Assembly: GCA_003194525.1 (NCBI GenBank)
Contig: NBIV01000003.1
Location: 62,001 to 126,000 of the forward strand
Length of the DNA stretch: 64,000 nt
Direction of reading: 5' to 3'
DNA from: Gracilariopsis chorda
Lineage: Eukaryota; Rhodophyta; Florideophyceae; Gracilariales; Gracilariaceae
Shown piece by piece: positions 1 to 10,042 of the stretch. The notes below the pieces were generated by a model, which did not search any database, had not been told where the DNA came from, and worked only from the letters and a program-made list of their open reading frames with translations. The position numbers were made by a program, and so were the translations under genes. The stretch's first letter is position 1. Each line of letters begins with the position of its first letter.

Positions 1-54
1 CATCCTGGACTAGTGTAGGCTTTCCTGAACAAACTCGTGCCTTGCGCTTTCTTT

Positions 55-745
55 TCATCTTTTCTCGACATTCATCACGGTGTCGATACCAGTGTCCAAG
101 TTCGCCACATGCTCTACATTGGCTCTCCTTTTTAGATGCTTGATAAAATGTGATCGGCCTGGCTGAGGAGTTGTGCTGCGTTTGCCGAGCAAAGATGCAT
201 GCAAATTATCCGGATTACAGTTCAATGTGCTCTGCTGCGTGTGATCTACATGCGAAAGATATTCTGCAGCTTTTTCCATCATGAACATGGGGACATTACA
301 GGAGCGTTGGTCATCAATCAAGTTCATAGAATCGCTGAGTTTGGACTTGAGGGCTGGAATGCCGGAAAGGCTTTCGTCTCCGTATTCTTTCAAAAGATCT
401 GAAAGTAAATTCAACTCAGACTCTTTCAATGTAACTTGAACAGATCTTATAAGAGACGGAGCGTTCGATGCAGATGTAAGTTGGCAAACGAGGGCGTTCA
501 TCGTGTCCGGCGTCAAGTGTGCGTTTCGTAGCATCATCATGGCCAACTGCCGGCTAGTACCATCACTTAGCCCAGCAGTGTGGTTTGAGTACTGAGCAAC
601 TGCGCCACTAAATCTGCTGGCGTACGCGGCGACAGACTCGTTAGAACTTCGCTGACATTTCTCGATTGCGGTCGACAGGCCAACTTCTCTCTTGATCATT
701 CGGTCGGACTGTCTTTGGCAATGATCATAAGAATTGACTAAACCA
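55..745 (-). pseudogene. Retrotransposon gag-like fragment, C-terminal part
   Basis: An open frame on the minus strand gives about 214 residues from the first Met (base 699) and stays open upstream to about base 745. A segment near its start (KCQRSSNESVAAYASRFSGA) has the look of the gag capsid region of LTR retrotransposons, where a helix with a spaced F/Y-x-x-x-F pattern is usual; the end is basic (KHLKRR). No zinc knuckle is seen before the stop at base 55. Just upstream the frame is broken and a solo LTR sits at 764-1588; a matching gag-like stretch resumes beyond it on the same strand (1589-1884). I infer one old gag gene cut by the LTR. A host gene of unknown function cannot be excluded. 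Confidence 0.4.
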
Positions 746-763
746 GCTTTTCATTACGTTTGT

Positions 764-1588
764 TGAGGTGCAATGCCCCAAAGGGGAGAAACACCGAAAG
801 ACGTTCGAGATCTTCCTCTCACGAGGTGAACCCAATTGGGTAGAGCCCTCCCAGAGGTGTCACGGTGAAGCCGGTTTGTAAGACCAGGGACACCTGTCGC
901 GACTTGCGCAGGGAGGTGAAGGCGAAGAATTGGTATCCGCGTGAGCGGGGTGTGATCCTCAGTAGAGGTATGTTTCCACGTAAGTGGGGGTGTGTGAGCG
1001 GATGCGCACACGAGGAGCGCGGATAGCGGGAGGTGCTACCCTAAAAAGGGGAAAAAGGAAGGGCAAAGAGGAGGAAGAGAGGACGAAGTGAGTCGCGAGA
1101 GCGACGGGGACGAACGGCGATGCCGGTAACAATATCCCTATACAGGGCGAAACACCAATGCAATTGGGACCATTATACTCGCAAGGATGGGCCTCTTTAG
1201 ATGTGCAAGGGGGTTAGATGTCCCGTGGTTTACGGCCTTTCCCTCCAAGGAGAAGTACAGCACGCGCGCAAGCGGTAACAACTAGAGCCAATTCCCCAGG
1301 TTGGGGTCCCTTGTTGGGGAAGGTTTACTGGTGCGACGGCAGTGCGCCGTCGCACTAAGTACTAGCTTTCCAGAAATGGGTGTGAAAATAATAAATAAAA
1401 TTAACTAAAATACTCCACATTTCGTGGCAACATCCAATACTGTGGCCAACCGCCAATTGACCCAAAACCGTGTCCCACGTGTCCATACCCACCATTGTGG
1501 GGCGTAGTTCATATACACACTACACAACCGATAATATCGGGAAAACGATCAAGTACCAGGAATCCCTCTCTGAGGGCGTTGCACTTCA
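764..1588 (-). mobile_element. Solo LTR, family A, copy 1
   Basis: An 825-bp element with ends TGAGGTGCAATGCC and GGCGTTGCACTTCA, which are imperfect inverted repeats of each other and obey the TG...CA rule. It is flanked by a perfect 5-bp target-site duplication, TTTGT, at 759-763 and 1589-1593. Three other copies lie at 18447, 22096 and 32789. The strand is assigned from the resemblance of its ends and inner motifs to the LTR of the chromodomain array, whose genes are on the minus strand. No internal region of this family is in the window, so it is a solo LTR left by LTR-LTR recombination. Confidence 0.92.
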
Positions 1589-1884
1589 TTTGTTGTTCGC
1601 AAAGCCGTCCAGTGACAATTGTCTCAATGCTTCAGCTTCTTCAACAAATCATGTGCGGTGTCTTCGCATGACATATATATGATATGACCAGCGCCAGCAT
1701 GCAAAACTTCCCATTTGTTATCACTCTTTGCAAATTTGGTTATCATTCGCATCCAGCGTCGAAGAAAGTCGCGATAACGTACTTTCGACGTGACATTAGT
1801 GATGAACGTCGGTGCGCAGTTGAAATTGACGTGTGAATTGGCAGGGGCAAAGACCCTGCTGGGCCCATAATTGTGGATGTGCGA
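1589..1884 (-). pseudogene. Retrotransposon gag-like fragment, N-terminal part
   Basis: Reading the minus strand from about base 1884 gives an open stretch with RDFLRRWMRMITKFAKSDNK and then DLLKKLKH before an in-frame stop close to the LTR. The aromatic/basic amphipathic pattern resembles the capsid region of LTR-retrotransposon gag. It lies directly upstream, in transcription order, of the fragment at 55-745, and only the solo LTR with its TTTGT duplication separates the two. I read the pair as one old gag gene with stops and a frame change. The call rests on pattern only. Confidence 0.35.
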
Positions 1885-4111
1885 TCAGTTAGGTGGCTCA
1901 TTGTTGATGTATGGTTGTGCTACCGCGTCGGTGTTGGAAAATGAACATGAACAACACAATTCTGGAGTTCTGCTTCTCTCTTGCTCGCTTTTTGTTTACT
2001 TGGCCAGTTGCTCGGCCTTTATGGTCTTTTCGTTGGCTGTTCCCTTGAAAACTTGTTGAAAATAGCTAATTATCTCTTTAGGCCGTTTGGGCTGGCGCTA
2101 ATTTGCAATGCAGCTCTTTGTACGTTCAAAACAGTAGTGTTGGATGCAAAGAGGTGAAGAAAGTTCAAAAAAAGGTAAGTTTCGCAAAAAGGAGAAGTTT
2201 GCTGGCCCGATTTGGTTTGAAGGGCGCAGACATAAGCGTTTCGTAGAAAATTAGACTAGGCTCATAATATCTAGATATTCACACTAGGTCTAAGTAACAA
2301 CTCATAATATCCTGTCATTGGCCACATCCTCGCCATCAAAAGCCAGCTGGGCAAAGGTAATATCCTGCTTAAGGTATGTTTGTGTCTACATATTATCTAA
2401 TAATGGCTCAAGATGAGTTCAGCAGCTTTATGTCAACCAATTCGCCTAATCCAGGCCTGTGATTATCGCCATCATTCGCAACTTGACTGATGACTCCAGT
2501 TCTTATTTAATTCAAGTCCATGCTATCTATTTATCGATATAGATGCGGAGCAACACGATGAAACGACGCATTCCTTGGCGCCGGCGATTCCTGCACTGGA
2601 CACTACATATGTAAACTATGCCCTTCCCGCATCTAAGGCTTTGGTTGGTCTAAAGATTTAAAATTCGAATTGAGGGAGATATTACCTCGTATTTCTGAAA
2701 AGATAACGACGATGGAGGTAAAAAATACCTATTTAAATGCTATTATTGCTTAGACGATCACTTTGTATGTGCGCGGGTTATTGCATAGTATGGAATTCTC
2801 TTAAAACTGCTTGAAGTTGAACAATGCTGATCCAATTGATTCCCTCCTGTCCGGTATTGATCTTTGCTTAAACAAATAAACATCTTCTTCTTGCATTACG
2901 TTAGAATAGCAGTGTAAGTCGAGCGCGAGCCAGCAGCCGGTGGCGTGGGGCAAAGACGTGGATTTGTTCACAGGTTGCGGCGAGGTAGCTGTCGTAGAGG
3001 CTGCGGAGCGAGTGCGGTATATGCGAAGAAGAGAAAAGTCGATGTGCACAGGTTTTTGTTGTCGTTGACGTTTATGATGCTGATGACGCTGCTGTTTCAT
3101 ACCATCCTCAATTCATTTCAATTTGGCACTACGAGCATCCTTCTGCTTTTGGTTATCATCGTAGCCGCCTCTGTTGCCATTGATCACACGCGAGACAGCA
3201 AAGTGGCACGTTTTGCGAGCCTTTTTTGGTCGTGCAACCCAGTCCGTGCTGGCTCACGCTTGTACATGTAATGCTGCAGGCTGTACTGAGCCCGTTGAGA
3301 ACGCGCGTGCTCGCCACCGCTCTAGTAGGCGGTGCCGTTAGACGCGGGCGCCGCTGCTCCTCCGCCGCTTGCAGCAACGGTGGCAGCTGCCTTTGCGCGT
3401 ACTCGCCGCCGCTCCAGTAGGCGCTGCCGTTGGAGGCGTGCTGCACGGCGGGGACGCTGGTCGAAGCGGCGAGAGGGGGTTGGGCCTTACATTGAGATCA
3501 AATCTCATATGGACTCCACCCCATCCCCTCCTTTTCCACCTAGGGCAACAGAAGGGGGGGATGCCTGTTAGCTTGCATTGTATATGTCACAACAAGGATC
3601 TGTAAGCCGCATCCTTTGTACACTCATCATCATCGTGATCGGGTTGTGACTGGACATGTTCAAAGAATTATAATCTTTTTTGTTCTTTCTTTCCTTGTTG
3701 GAATCCTGTGCTTTCATTTCATCAAACATTCTCAGAATTCGCATCTATGTTGCCTGTCTTCGAAAAGTGTTCAGCAATGCTAAGCTGTCCGGGGCACCAA
3801 GTCCTTATTGGAAGTCAAAGTTAACTTTCTGATAGAATAGCATTCTAGATCATACTGTCGGCTTACAAGCACATGTGAAGACATGATGACGGAAGAATTG
3901 CCACGACTCGACTTATGGCTCTTTGCGCTGTGCATACGAATCATGCTGACAGGTGATCCTCACCGTGCAGCCTTAAAAGAGCAAGGCCAGCAAAGTTACT
4001 GCCGGAACGTGTTTCGAAGCATCTCTGTTAAAACCCACCGTTGTACAACCGAACCCTCTTCACCCTTCCAACTCATAATTACTTCAAGAGAGAGCTTTTT
4101 GGTGTCTAGCT
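1885..4111. other. Intergenic stretch without a convincing gene
   Basis: About 2.2 kb, AT-rich apart from a GC-rich patch at roughly 2930-3480. Short open frames occur on both strands but none has a recognisable domain or convincing composition. The GC-rich patch carries a two-copy direct repeat (3305-3438). A TTAAAAG stretch near 3970 is a weak TATA-like candidate for the secreted-protein gene starting at 4112. Confidence 0.5.
3305..3438. repeat. Two-copy 42-bp direct repeat, GC-rich
   Basis: Bases 3305-3346 and 3397-3438 share about 35 of 42 positions, for example CTCGCC[AG]CCGCTC[TC]AGTAGGCG followed by TGCCGTT. The offset is 92 bp. The repeat lies in a GC-rich island inside otherwise AT-rich intergenic DNA. 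Confidence 0.6.
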
Positions 4112-4705
4112 ATGAAGAGCATAGTCTCCTGTGTTGTTCTGGTTCTCCTGCTTTTCACAAGCGGTGAAGCAACAGATGGGTGCGAGCGCCCTTTGGTTCC
4201 CTTCGATCGCGAACTCATTGGCAAATCATATGGTCGCGCCGCCACTTGTGGTCCAGCTCGTTTCAATGCCTACTCGTCGGTGCGGATATATCAAAGCAAC
4301 ATAACCTTTTCCCCACTTGATGAAGACTTCAATCATGGAGGTGAGCCCAGAGGCTATGTGTGCGGAAAGCGTCTGACGTACTTCTATCAACGTGCAAGAC
4401 CGCCGCTTTTGCAGATCCTTCCTCGTGTCGTCATTCCTCCGGAACTTGGACGTGACCTTAGTTACTGTGGGCCGGCTCAGGCCAGAGGTGCTATTTGGGC
4501 CACTCCGATGGGTCGCAACCGAGAAGCGTTTATCAATGCCGTGAATGAAACCGTGAGGGAAGTAGCTCTTATCAGAGATTATGGATGCGAGGTTCCGCCT
4601 GGTTCGTTCTTACCTGTGCGAGTGAACAATTTCCGCAACGTCAAGGCCAATGCTGTAATCACATATCTTCTGGGAATCGCGTATCAGTACAACTTCTGCA
4701 TATGA
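4112..4705 (+). CDS. Secreted six-cysteine protein, paralog 1 (unknown family)
   Basis: A 197-residue protein with an N-terminal signal peptide (MKSIVSCVVLVLLLFTSGEA, cleavage near residue 21), so it is probably exported to the cell surface or wall. The mature part contains YGRAATCGPARFNAYSS, SPLDEDFNHGG, GYVCGK, IPPELG, SYCGPAQ and DYGCE, and ends with a Cys two residues from the C-terminus (NFCI). Six mature cysteines match those of the paralog at 8024-8602, which suggests three conserved disulfides. Asn-linked glycosylation sequons are present (SNIT, NET). I do not recognise the family or know the function. The two genes are in tandem on the same strand, 3.3 kb apart, each without introns. 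The start Met is chosen because it directly opens the hydrophobic signal peptide. Confidence 0.85.
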   Translation: MKSIVSCVVLVLLLFTSGEATDGCERPLVPFDRELIGKSYGRAATCGPARFNAYSSVRIYQSNITFSPLDEDFNHGGEPRGYVCGKRLTYFYQRARPPLLQILPRVVIPPELGRDLSYCGPAQARGAIWATPMGRNREAFINAVNETVREVALIRDYGCEVPPGSFLPVRVNNFRNVKANAVITYLLGIAYQYNFCI

Positions 4706-7700
4706 TGTGTTCAGAAGTTTTTCAGACGCCGTGAAGCTGCTTGAGGATATGCATTCGGCAAGATTTGTTCATGCGTTCGTTTCGAGACATGAAGGGTTTC
4801 ACTTAATTTGCTTGAACTAGAATCGAGGATTCGCACTCCTCGGGCCAACTGGCCCAATTATTATAAACTGATAGTCGTCGCGTACACGACAAGTGCCGCC
4901 GATCGTTTCAGAAATGCCAAGTGAGGTAGGTCTAGAGTGGATGGCTCTCTTCACGCCACTTAAATGATGACTGCCATCTTTACGTCAAATGCCGATTATT
5001 CACACAATTTCTTTTTGGCGTTGATCCAATACAGCTGTCACGAATTTCAAGTATGTTGGAGCGTGGGAAAACAAGACTAAGACTTTTTTGGTAGTGTCCA
5101 AAAGTAATAGGCAAACTTGGAACATGTGAAAATGACACCTGAAAAAAACTCAATACACAGGAGCACAACAAGTAGACAGTTGAAGAACACCACTGTGGTT
5201 AACTCAGATCGGATTGCATCTTAAGACTTTAGGCGAACCTCGAACCTGTGCAACCCAGGATTTTTGGTTGGCTCTTTCAAGTACCTGCCTGTTCTGCATG
5301 GAGAAAGAAAGTGCGGCAAACACCTAAAAGAACATGGATATCTCTCACGCCTCAACCTGTGTCTTACCCTTTTGTGATTTCGTCATGCTCCCGTTGTGCT
5401 TCATTGGAATTAATTACTATATTCGACTTGTCCATGACATGAATCGTTCGACCTGCGTGTATGTGCGTGTTGAGGTACACATAAACACAGGACAGCGATT
5501 TCCATTAGACTGAGAATACCACTAAAACCAGACAAGTCGTGTTCTTCCGGAAAAAGGACATAAACCCACAGATTTCGCCCGTGCTTCTGTCGCAACGTTT
5601 ACATGTTAATCCGAAAGCGCCGTCCTAACTTAGAAAAGCTTTTGTCCACTTGATGGAGCCTGATTTCCATTTCCCTTCGAACCAAGGCTCTATTATATCT
5701 CTTCTCATATTGCTCCAAATTATACAGCGCAGAAAAACTCCTTTTCGTCTCCGGCAACTTCAAGGAGATCCCTATTTGCAGATCTTAATATGGGCAGTGT
5801 AGGTATTGCAAACTCTGCCACTCGCAGCGGGAAAAAGGTTAATGAAGTTAGCAATTAGAACGATAAGAAAATGGAACGGAGCTCGAAGCCGATTTGCTTC
5901 TAGAACGCCTCTGGCTTAGGAAACTGTTCTTTAGATATCAGAGCTTGTACACATGTCGAAGAGCTGGGCTGGCCTTCCTTCGTTAAACGTGGTGGAAGCA
6001 ATGAAGGATAGTTGGAGATTGAGCAGTTCTCTGTGTGCATAGCCCTAATGTTACTAGCCCACACAAGTTCTGTATAATAGGATTTCATTGTCAGATGTCC
6101 AGAGTGTATGTAACGAGAAACTCGGCTTGAATCAATCTTCAGGGACATGTCGAAGTTCAGCAGAGCCAGCGAGACGTGACAGAAACGTGACATTCAAGAA
6201 CGAAATCACTCTGAATGAGAAGAAAGAAGGAGTCTTTAAGATAACCCTTTTGATATAAACCTTGATGAACTTTTATGCGACAAGGGCTTCTACAAGTCGC
6301 TGACTAAGAAAACGTGAGTTACGAAGGCACAAGCTAAAATAAATGTCTATAGAAACCGTGCGCCAAAAAAAATGTCACAAGTAGAACGATAGAGATTCGT
6401 GTTCACAAAATTTCGCTGCAAGTTTATAGAGCCCTATGGATGCTTCGAGCGAAGTTGTATATTGCTAAGAATAATGTTGAAAGAAAATGAGGGGAAGGTG
6501 TCTCCTTTTATTTAGCAGCGTATTTGTGACTGACTATTTTGCCAGAATGGGGAATGTGACGGACTACCTTGACAAAAAGAGCAGTCATCATCCTATTTTT
6601 GGATTATTATTGCACGCTTTGACTAGAAATTATGGAAAAGTATGGACTAAAGACTACTTTATGTGGCAAAATATCAGTCAAAATTATCCCTTTGCTATTT
6701 AGAGACACAATACCATATTACGGGCCAGTGGAACATCAAAAACTGGAAAGATATTTCGAGACAAAGATGACCAGTTTTGGGTTGGGGTGAGCGTTTTCTC
6801 CCCGTCATCAAGAGAAAAGCTTGGGTCGTCCACTGCAGAAGAAGCTAGGTTCATGAGCTCGCAGAGTAGTTCATGGTTGATCTTGAAACGAAGGGTGGAG
6901 AACCAAGACAGCTATCTGTATGTAAAGAGTGGATAGTTGTTTCAAGGCTAACGAAACATCCTGCAGTTCCATCAATTGCCGGATATCTCTACTACACCAC
7001 CAATCGTTTCTAAAATTCCTTTAGTGCAACACGATATACTTCATCGTCGATACGCCATCTTGATTTAGGTGTACGATGATGTTTATTTCGAAACATGAAC
7101 GTTAACATGGGATTTTCACGACTTAACATTTAAGACTTCTCCATATGTGACATTGCAAGTTCTGATGAGGACAAAATATGACCATATGAGTCTGGAATGG
7201 TTGAACCTATCAGAGATCTTAATAAGACACAATTATGTTCCATCAGATTCGATTTCGTGTCGTTGACAACGTTTTCTTGGATCGAAAGCAGAAACAATTA
7301 TCCGTGAGTTGGGAAGAGGAGACAAGAAAACTTCAAGTAATCCGTCTGGTTCTACATAGTTAAAACTCGAGCTTCTTCGAGAAACCGTTTGGTGAACTGT
7401 CATGCTCAACATTAGCACAATGAGAACGCAGTGGCTGAATGCAGAAACCATGCTGGCTATAAATCATTCCATATATGATACTTCTGTACCATGGGACTTC
7501 CTTGTCACCAACTCGTACATGAATTTCCACAAAGGTTTCTCAATTTAACATGCATGGAAGGTGTTTATTCGTTCCTACATTTATCTCACACTGAACTTGG
7601 CATGAAGCTATGACCATAGGCCTTTGCAAGCAGGTTGTTCACCCTAGTGTCTATTTGACCTAGGATACACAAGCCGAACAGTGAACGTATTATCGAGCAC

Positions 7701-7892
7701 AGCATGCGCCACGTGTTGATGAGTATGCTGATGACGATTGAAAACAGATTCTTTGTTGTAACAATTCGTAGACATGTCCCCATTGGACGACGCGGTTTCC
7801 AAAACCAATAGTTATTCTTCTCGTCAGGGCATGTGAACACGACATATGCGGATGTTCACAAAGATAGTTCATCCCCTTGGTTTCAAAATGGG
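4706..7892. other. Long intergenic stretch, no supported gene
   Basis: About 3.2 kb between two tandem paralogous secreted-protein genes. It is AT-rich with only short open frames lacking domain signatures (the longest about 97 codons, at 5900-6193 minus). No LTR copy, tRNA or large repeat was seen. It may hold untranslated or regulatory sequence of the two flanking genes. Confidence 0.5.
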
Positions 7893-7899
7893 TATATAA
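7893..7899 (+). promoter_or_regulatory. TATA-box candidate for secreted paralog 2
   Basis: TATATAA, 125 bp upstream of the chosen ATG at 8024. Similar boxes lie about 101 bp and 118 bp upstream of the secreted-protein genes at 16782 and 30204, so the spacing is repeated. Confidence 0.5.
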
Positions 7900-8023
7900 C
7901 CTTTGCTGATCCCTTCTTTCAGTGACTTGTGGTTAGTACCCAATTCATTTCAGTTCGGCCACCACAGAAACAAACCGAAGAAGGTAATCGAACAGCTTGA
8001 ACAACTCTCCCCCAAGATTCACA

Positions 8024-8602
8024 ATGTCCACTCTCTCATTCATCTTCATTGGGCTTTGCCTCTCAGCAGCGTCAGCATGCACCACGCAATCTACACCATT
8101 CGACAGCAGTCTGATCGGCCTTCGTTACGGCCGAGCTGCCACATGTGGCCCAGCAAGATTCAACGCCTACTCTTCCGTGATCTTCGGTGCCAGTAACATA
8201 ACACTATCCCCGCTCGACTCCAGTTTCAACCACGGAGGCACTCCCGCGGGATACGTGTGTGCTCGAAAGTTGATCTTCAAATTTGGCAATGTTCAACGAC
8301 CGGAGCTGGAAATTCTGCCGCGCGTTATTATCCCCCCGGAGCTGGGCAATGATCAAAGCTATTGCGGACCGGCGCAACAGAATGGGAAGAAGACGGCTAG
8401 ACCTATGGGACCTACAAGACAGACTTATCAGGACGCAGTTAGTGAAACTATTGCTGAAGTGAAGCTGATTCGGGACTACGGATGTGAAAGTGTGAATGGA
8501 TCTCCGTTTCCGGTGCAGATTAATAACTTCAAAAACGTAAAAGCTGATGCGGCTATCACGTATTTGTATGGAATTGCACACAGGTACCGCTTGTGCTTGT
8601 AA
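8024..8602 (+). CDS. Secreted six-cysteine protein, paralog 2 (unknown family)
   Basis: A paralog of the protein at 4112-4705. The frame is open from an earlier ATG at 7997, but the Met at 8024 starts a clean signal peptide (MSTLSFIFIGLCLSAASA), so I place the start there; the protein is then 192 residues. Shared blocks are PFDSSLIGLRYGRAATCGPA, RFNAYSSV, SNIT, SPLDSSFNHGG, GYVCARK, LEILPRVIIPPELG, SYCGPAQ, RDYGCE and a penultimate Cys (LCL). The region between the fourth and fifth conserved cysteines is more variable (ARGAIWATPMG against QNGKKTARPMG). The function is unknown. An extracellular, disulfide-bonded role is inferred from the signal peptide and the even number of conserved cysteines. 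Confidence 0.85.
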   Translation: MSTLSFIFIGLCLSAASACTTQSTPFDSSLIGLRYGRAATCGPARFNAYSSVIFGASNITLSPLDSSFNHGGTPAGYVCARKLIFKFGNVQRPELEILPRVIIPPELGNDQSYCGPAQQNGKKTARPMGPTRQTYQDAVSETIAEVKLIRDYGCESVNGSPFPVQINNFKNVKADAAITYLYGIAHRYRLCL

Positions 8603-8882
8603 GAATAGACAGTGCCTGGGCGAATTGTTGAATAATGGAAAGGATGAAAGGTTTGAGACCGGAGTTTTTGAGGTGTTTGCTACATGTTGAGCGCTCTTTG
8701 TTTTGCATTCTCATTGCGGCGAGTAAACGTAGATTAAGGAATGATAGCATTCCCTTGTTCTCTTACAGTATACATGCTTCGCGGATGTAAAAACTTTACC
8801 TACTCCGACTAGAAAAAGGAAGGCAGACGGAGGAAGGCCATCAATTCAAAAACCGCTACCAACGAAAAGTGAAAAAGACATA

Positions 8883-8954
8883 GCCACCACCGAGATTTGA
8901 ACTCGAGACCTCTTGATTACTAGTCAAGCGCTCTACCAACTGAGCTATAGCGGC
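8883..8954 (-). tRNA. tRNA-Thr (anticodon AGU)
   Basis: A 72-nt cloverleaf on the minus strand. The acceptor strand GCCGCTA pairs with TGGTGGC through G-T wobbles. The D arm is AGCTCAGTTGGTAGAGC. The anticodon stem CTTGA/TCAAG encloses loop CTAGTAA, giving anticodon AGT. The T arm contains GAGTTCAAATCTC. There is no intron and no encoded CCA, as expected for a eukaryotic nuclear gene. A near-identical gene lies in opposite orientation at 9971-10042. Confidence 0.95.
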
Positions 8955-9067
8955 CGTAAAGTCGTTGAAAGTCAGAAGGGACTGTTGTATATTATACCAA
9001 ATCTGCGAAACCGCTGTGATCTATGGGGCCAAAGGAGAACTTTGTGGGCGGTCGGTGCGCTACACTA

Positions 9068-9128
9068 CTCACCATCCTTAGGGATGGTGAGAAAGCTTCT
9101 GCTTCTTCACCATTCCTGAGGATGGTGA
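9068..9128. repeat. Two tandem hairpins
   Basis: CTCACCATCC-TTAG-GGATGGTGAG at 9068-9091 is a perfect 10-bp stem. TCACCATTCC-TGA-GGATGGTGA at 9107-9128 is a one-bulge variant of the same stem. They lie upstream (5') of the minus-strand tRNA-Thr. Confidence 0.6.
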
Positions 9129-9626
9129 CCTAGAAGAATTAGAAATTCCTTTCGGGATTGAGCTGTAGGATCTTGGAGAATACGATTAGTGTCTTTTCTG
9201 AATAGTATAAGAGGGAGAAGAGCGCTTGGCTTCTTCTAGCTCTCGGCTCTTCTCTTCAACAAGGGATGTAAGGTAATGGCAACTGAGTCGATGGCCCTTT
9301 TTACTGAGCCTCTACTGCTCTGCTGTGGGCTCTTAAATACGCCCCCATACCTATCCCTTCGCGCTCGTTCGCATATCGTCAACACAGTCCTAATTACGCG
9401 ACCGTTTTCATCACTGTGTCAGCGCCCCTTTGAAGGCATTCGAAAGTGCTCTGTTGCATTCTCCATCAGCAACTTCCTTTTCAACCCTTCCTTCACTTAC
9501 GTCTTCAAGTAAAACGCAGTGTTTTTTCGATACTGGCCGTTGTCACCGCCGTATGGCGTGTTTTTTATAATTGGAGTTCATAGACATTATGCAAACACGT
9601 CAACTCGAAGAAGACCGGTGGAGTAC

Positions 9627-9742
9627 CGTTGTACATGCAAATGGGGATGATGAAGTGATGTCTGCATGCGAGGACAGATGTACAACGATATCACGCTGTC
9701 CGCGTTGTACACCAAGTGTACATGACAAATGTGTACACGCGG
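9627..9742. repeat. Nested GTAC-core inverted repeats
   Basis: CGTTGTACAT near 9627 is inverted at about 9689-9698 (ATGTACAACG), and CCGCGTTGTACAC (9700-9712) is inverted as GTGTACACGCGG (9731-9742). Six GTAC cores fall within about 120 bp. Confidence 0.55.
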
Positions 9743-9970
9743 TCAACATGGCAATGCTGTAAGCCATGACCGTGGCTTACTCCATGGTTCTCCCACTACG
9801 TGAAACATACGCACTGCGCATTGCGCAGCCACCGCGTGTGCTTCCTCTTCGCTGTCGTTGATGACGGCAGGACCCGATGCCGGCCGGCGCGGGTATGTGC
9901 AACTGCTGCGGGACAAACGGTAGTCAGTTTTAATCCCATAAGGTCCACACGAAGACATAGTTACATTGAC

Positions 9971-10042
9971 GCCGCTGTAGCTCAGTTGGTAGAGCGCTTG
10001 ACTAGTAATCAAGAGGTCTCGAGTTCAAATCTCGGTGGTGGC
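9971..10042 (+). tRNA. tRNA-Thr (anticodon AGU), second copy
   Basis: The same 72-nt cloverleaf as the gene at 8883-8954 but on the plus strand; it differs at the seventh acceptor base (G for A, giving a G-T pair at the end of the stem). Anticodon loop CTAGTAA, anticodon AGT. No intron and no encoded CCA. Confidence 0.95.

Larger units (their letters stand above)
8955..9970. other. Spacer between two inverted tRNA-Thr genes
   Basis: About 1 kb with no supported protein gene. It holds a pair of short hairpins (9068-9128) and a cluster of GTAC-core inverted repeats (9627-9742). Short open frames on both strands partly run through the tRNA genes and are judged spurious. Confidence 0.5.

Noticed and set aside
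754-1011. Short frames inside the LTRs (for example repeats of MFQSHWCFALYRES- and MSLVPVSRDVFPHL-type peptides)
   Set aside because: They recur only because the LTR recurs; LTRs of this class are non-coding and the frames differ between copies.
2801-3605. Overlapping frames in the GC-rich patch, including a hydrophobic one at 2945-3271
   Set aside because: Frames on both strands are open because of GC-rich composition; the hydrophobic stretch has no supporting start context or homologous pattern.
7997-8023. Upstream ATG for the second secreted protein
   Set aside because: It would put nine polar residues (MNNSPPRFT) before the hydrophobic core; the Met at 8024 gives a standard signal peptide like its paralog.
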